From contig NZ_NHOU01000009.1 of NCBI RefSeq assembly GCF_002179555.1, positions 62,001 through 126,000 of the forward strand: a stretch of DNA of 64,000 bases, read 5' to 3'. This DNA comes from Salinicola salarius. GTDB lineage: Bacteria > Pseudomonadota > Gammaproteobacteria > Pseudomonadales > Halomonadaceae. Under the pieces are notes generated by a model, which saw only the letters and a list, made by a program, of their open reading frames with translations, did no database searches and was not told the DNA's origin. Both the position numbers and the translations under genes were made by a program. Positions within the stretch are counted from its first letter, which is position 1. Each line of letters begins with the position of its first letter. Of the stretch, positions 61,383 through 64,000 are shown piece by piece.

Positions 61383-63149
61383 TCATGTCCGCTGCTGCGG
61401 CCAGGGCACGGTCGTGTCGGGCGTGGCAGCATCGGATGAGGTGACATCGGCCGGCGAATCGTCGGGCGGTTCGGTCTGGTTCGGCGTCAGTGCCGGTTGG
61501 TCGTGCCGCGAGGAACGATAGCTGACGCCGTGGCGCAGGCGCGGGGCCTCCGGGCCGCTGTGCAGTGCCGTGACCCGGTCGATGACGGCGCGGTCCGCCA
61601 GCGTCAGCCGGTCCAGCATGCGCAGATGCTGCAGCCAGTTGGGCACGAGGAACACCTCCTGCCACAGATCGCGGTCGACGACGTCGCGGTAGAGCGACCA
61701 GCGCTTGGCACCGTTGCGCAGCCGCAGCTTCCTCAGTGGGCGCACGGCGCGGGCGAATTCGCGCAGATGCTCGCTGTCGATGCGGTATTCGACTGTCACC
61801 ATCACCGAGCCCCGTGCCGGATTGAACTCGAAGTCCGGCCTGTGGGTGTGCGCTTCCGGCGCCTCGACCAGATCGTTGGCGTCCAGGTCCGGCAGTCGGG
61901 AAGGGAGTAGCAGCAACGCCGAGACGATCAGCAGCGCGCCGGCCAGCATCAGCGCCATCTGCACGCCCAGGCCGTCGGCCAGCTGCCCCCACAGCAGCGA
62001 ACCCAGCGTCAGCCCGGCGTAGAGCGCGGTCTGATACAGCGCCAGGGCGCGGGCCTTGACCCAGTCCGGCACCAGTATCTGCACCGAGGAGTTATAGGAG
62101 GCCACCGCAGCGATCCAGCAGCTGCCGCCGACGATGAGCGCCGGAAACAGCACCCACAGGGTATCGAGCCCGCCGAGCGCCAGCATCACCAGGCCCAGCA
62201 ACATCGCGGAGAAGCTGATCAGCCGGCTGCTGCCGACCCGCTGGCGGGCCCGGTTGACCAGCGTGCTGCCGGCGATCGCGCCGATGCCGAGGCCACCGAG
62301 CATGTAGCCATAGAGCGAGGCGCTGCCGCTGGGGTGCTGATGGGCCAGCAGCGGCAGCAGTGCCCAGAGTGCGCTGGCGGAGATGCCGAAGATGAACGAA
62401 CGCATCATCACCAGCCGCGTGACGCTGGAGTACTGCACGAAATGCAGCGCCGCCTTGACCCCTTCCCAGATGCGTTCCGGGGGCAGCGACTTGGGCAGCA
62501 CCGCACGCTTCCAGCGCCACAGCGCGGCGATCAGCCCGCAGAAGCAGAGCACGTTGAGCAGGAAGATCCACGCCGGCCCCACCGCGGCCAGCAGCAGCCC
62601 GCCGATGGCCGGGCCGATGGCACGCGCGGCATTGTAGTTGACGCTGTTGAGCAGCACGGCGCTCGAGACCAGGTTGCGTGGCACCTGCTCGTTGACCGCC
62701 GCCTGCCACGCCGGGGTGGTGATCGCGCCGCCGATGGAAACGCACAGGATCGAGACGATCAGCAGCGTCGGTGAAAGCAGATTCATGAAGGCGATCAGCG
62801 TGATGAACAGCCCGCCCAGCACCTCGATACCCAGGCCGAACAACATCACCTTGCGGCGATCGTAGTTGTCGGCAATCACCCCGGTGACGATCGACATCAG
62901 CACCAGCGGCAGCGCCGCCGCGACCTGGATCATCGCCACCGCCACCGCGCCGCCGTCGTTCGACGTCACCACCCATGCCGCCGCCACCGACTGTGCCCAC
63001 ACGCCGAGATTGGCGAACAGGTTGGCGATCCAGATCATCCGGAACGCCGGGACCCCCAACGGGGCAAAGGTACTGACATTCGCCGGACGTGGCGGCGTCT
63101 GTTCGGATTCGAGCGTCAGATCGCTCTGGCGGGAAACGGGTTGCAGCAT
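61383..63149 (-). CDS. MFS exporter (EntS-like, MFS_3) with C-terminal extra domain
   Basis: 588 residues; ATG chosen from a GAG six bases upstream, but a TTG 12 codons earlier is possible. About twelve helices occupy residues 35-435 (FRMIWIANLFANLGVWAQSVAAAWVV, ALPLVLMSIVTGVIADNYDRRKVM, FGISASALWALLPLLAHQH). A soluble C-terminal part of about 130 residues follows (VMVTVEYRIDSEHLREFARAVRPLRKLR...DLWQEVFLVPNWLQHLRMLDRLT), which resembles a dimeric alpha-beta barrel (ABM-like) fold. EntS-type members export siderophores; the nearby siderophore-type ABC ATPase gives weak support. Cargo unknown. Confidence 0.88.
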   Translation of the reverse strand: MLQPVSRQSDLTLESEQTPPRPANVSTFAPLGVPAFRMIWIANLFANLGVWAQSVAAAWVVTSNDGGAVAVAMIQVAAALPLVLMSIVTGVIADNYDRRKVMLFGLGIEVLGGLFITLIAFMNLLSPTLLIVSILCVSIGGAITTPAWQAAVNEQVPRNLVSSAVLLNSVNYNAARAIGPAIGGLLLAAVGPAWIFLLNVLCFCGLIAALWRWKRAVLPKSLPPERIWEGVKAALHFVQYSSVTRLVMMRSFIFGISASALWALLPLLAHQHPSGSASLYGYMLGGLGIGAIAGSTLVNRARQRVGSSRLISFSAMLLGLVMLALGGLDTLWVLFPALIVGGSCWIAAVASYNSSVQILVPDWVKARALALYQTALYAGLTLGSLLWGQLADGLGVQMALMLAGALLIVSALLLLPSRLPDLDANDLVEAPEAHTHRPDFEFNPARGSVMVTVEYRIDSEHLREFARAVRPLRKLRLRNGAKRWSLYRDVVDRDLWQEVFLVPNWLQHLRMLDRLTLADRAVIDRVTALHSGPEAPRLRHGVSYRSSRHDQPALTPNQTEPPDDSPADVTSSDAATPDTTVPWPQQRT

Positions 63150-63292
63150 GACGAGCTCGCAGACAAGGGGCGAATCGGAAGGCAAAGCCTGAAGATTAGC
63201 ATCCTTGGTTCAGCCGTGCGGGTCCAGCGCCATGGCGCTCCGGCAGTGGAGATGCCGATACGTCATGAGGCGGCAGACGGCGCTCGCCTATC

Positions 63293-63346
63293 ACGAGACA
63301 AGAGACTGGTACGAGACAAGAGCCTGGTACGAGACAAGAGACTGGG
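63293..63346. repeat. 18-bp tandem repeat, 3 copies
   Basis: Copies of ACGAGACAAGAGACTGGT at 63293, 63311 and 63329; the second has one change and the third one at its end. The array stops nine bases before the stop codon of the ABC ATPase gene, on its 3' side. Confidence 0.95.
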
Positions 63347-63354
63347 AAGATGGC

Positions 63355-64000
63355 CTACTGCAGCACGGCGATGGGGCAGGCGTCGGCGGGATGATTCATC
63401 ACCCGCATGGGAATGCCGTAGATGGCTTCCAGGTTGGTATCGTTCATCATGCTGGCCGGCGCGCCTTCGGCGAGGAGCCTGCCGCTGTGCAGCGCGACCA
63501 GGTGATCGCAGTAGCGTGCGGCCATGTTGACGTCATGGAGCACGATGATCACGCCGAGGCCCAGCTCGCGGCAGAGCTTGCGCACCAGCGCCAGCACTTC
63601 GACCTGGTGGGCGATATCCAGCGCCGCCAGCGGCTCGTCGAGCAGCAGATAGCGGCTACCCTGGGCCAGCAGCATGGCCAGCCACACGCGTTGGCGCTCG
63701 CCGCCGGAGAGCGTATCGACCAGTCGGTCGGCGAAGGCTTCGGTATGGGTCAGGGCGATGGCGCGCTCGATCTGCTGATGATCGTGGCGATTGAGGCGCC
63801 CCAGCAGGCCATGCCACGGGTAGCGACCGAAACCGATCAATTCGCGGCAGGTGAGGTTTTCGGCGCTGGGCAGATGCTGCGGCAGATAGGCGACGTGGCG
63901 GGCGAACTCTCGCGGTTTCCACTGCGACAGCGGGCGGCCATCGAGCCGGATGTTACCTTGACTGACCGGCTGCTGCTGCGCGAGCAGCTTGAGCAGCGTC
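63355..64000 (-). CDS. Iron-siderophore-type ABC transporter ATPase, 3' part (5' end outside window)
   Basis: The frame continues past the right edge, so the first roughly 45-50 residues with the Walker A motif are missing; about 214 codons are present. Visible are YLPQHLPSAENLTCRELIGFGRYPWHGLLGR (Q-loop and FecCD-type contact segment), signature LSGGERQRVWLAMLLAQ, Walker B YLLLDEPLAALDIAHQ and H-loop IIVLHDVNMAARY. The GRYPWHG motif and the Gly-Arg-Leu-Leu-Ala-Glu-Gly end are typical of FhuC/FepC. It powers uptake of a ferric siderophore or haem-like ligand. Receptor and permease genes should lie to the right or elsewhere. Confidence 0.9.
   Translation of the reverse strand, partial: TLLKLLAQQQPVSQGNIRLDGRPLSQWKPREFARHVAYLPQHLPSAENLTCRELIGFGRYPWHGLLGRLNRHDHQQIERAIALTHTEAFADRLVDTLSGGERQRVWLAMLLAQGSRYLLLDEPLAALDIAHQVEVLALVRKLCRELGLGVIIVLHDVNMAARYCDHLVALHSGRLLAEGAPASMMNDTNLEAIYGIPMRVMNHPADACPIAVLQ

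Overview
The window is a dense, high-GC (roughly 60-65 % by eye), gammaproteobacterial chromosome segment. Gene content and codon style fit a moderately halophilic Halomonadaceae member (Halomonas / Salinicola / Chromohalobacter type). The reasons are two glycine-betaine-type binding proteins, a full sarcosine oxidase operon, two TRAP transporters, very acidic secreted proteins, and short tandem repeats in many gene-to-gene junctions. The genus assignment is inference. I saw no tRNA, rRNA, CRISPR array, prophage or complete insertion sequence.

Layout. 0-3.5 kb: 3' end of acetyl-CoA synthetase (acs), a strongly folded terminator, an ErdR/CrbR-type response regulator and a small membrane protein. 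3.5-10.2 kb: a catabolic island with a GlcG-like protein divergent from an FCD-GntR regulator, TRAP transporter DctPQM, a crotonase and a class III CoA-transferase; a 20-bp perfect palindrome before dctP, partly repeated at the regulator's own promoter, is a strong operator candidate. 10.3-19 kb: LysR and sdaA (serine to pyruvate), a Crp/Fnr regulator, LysR with frmA and fghA (glutathione-dependent formaldehyde oxidation), an orphan choline/betaine-binding protein and an alpha/beta hydrolase. 19-25 kb: mtgA, an FCD-GntR regulator, a serine-glyoxylate-type aminotransferase and a 1009-residue FAD/Fe-S 2-hydroxyacid dehydrogenase. 25-28 kb: sodium:sugar symporter plus a sugar 1-dehydrogenase-like oxidoreductase. 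28-35 kb: a second TRAP system with a LysR gene, divergent from pxpABC (5-oxoprolinase). 35-44 kb: DUF4174, RpiR, aminotransferase, DUF4168 and PRC-barrel envelope proteins, AEC transporter, MDR dehydrogenase/LysR pair, and a SyrD/PvdE/YojI-type peptide exporter. 44-48.6 kb: two paralogous RTX/beta-helix secreted proteins. 49-59 kb: an atypical proline-racemase-family enzyme, an orphan betaine-type binding protein, purU, soxGADB and a GlxA/AraC regulator. 59-64 kb: recQ, an EntS-like MFS exporter and the 3' part of a siderophore-type ABC ATPase.

A metabolic thread runs through the window. Methylated osmolytes are taken up, sarcosine is oxidised to glycine, and the released C1 units go to 5,10-methylene-THF or formaldehyde, which purU and frmA/fghA handle. 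Glycine and serine then pass to pyruvate through sdaA, or to glyoxylate/hydroxypyruvate through the class V aminotransferase.

The most notable structural observations are: a 173-bp MITE-like insertion whose TTAG duplication spans the soxB stop codon and splits the soxB-soxD junction; an in-frame 30-bp minisatellite inside the RecQ zinc-binding motif; a proline-racemase homologue with Ala and Gly at two normally conserved active-site positions; the RTX/beta-helix pair; and many unrelated short tandem arrays (7, 16, 18, 29 and 30 bp) next to gene ends.
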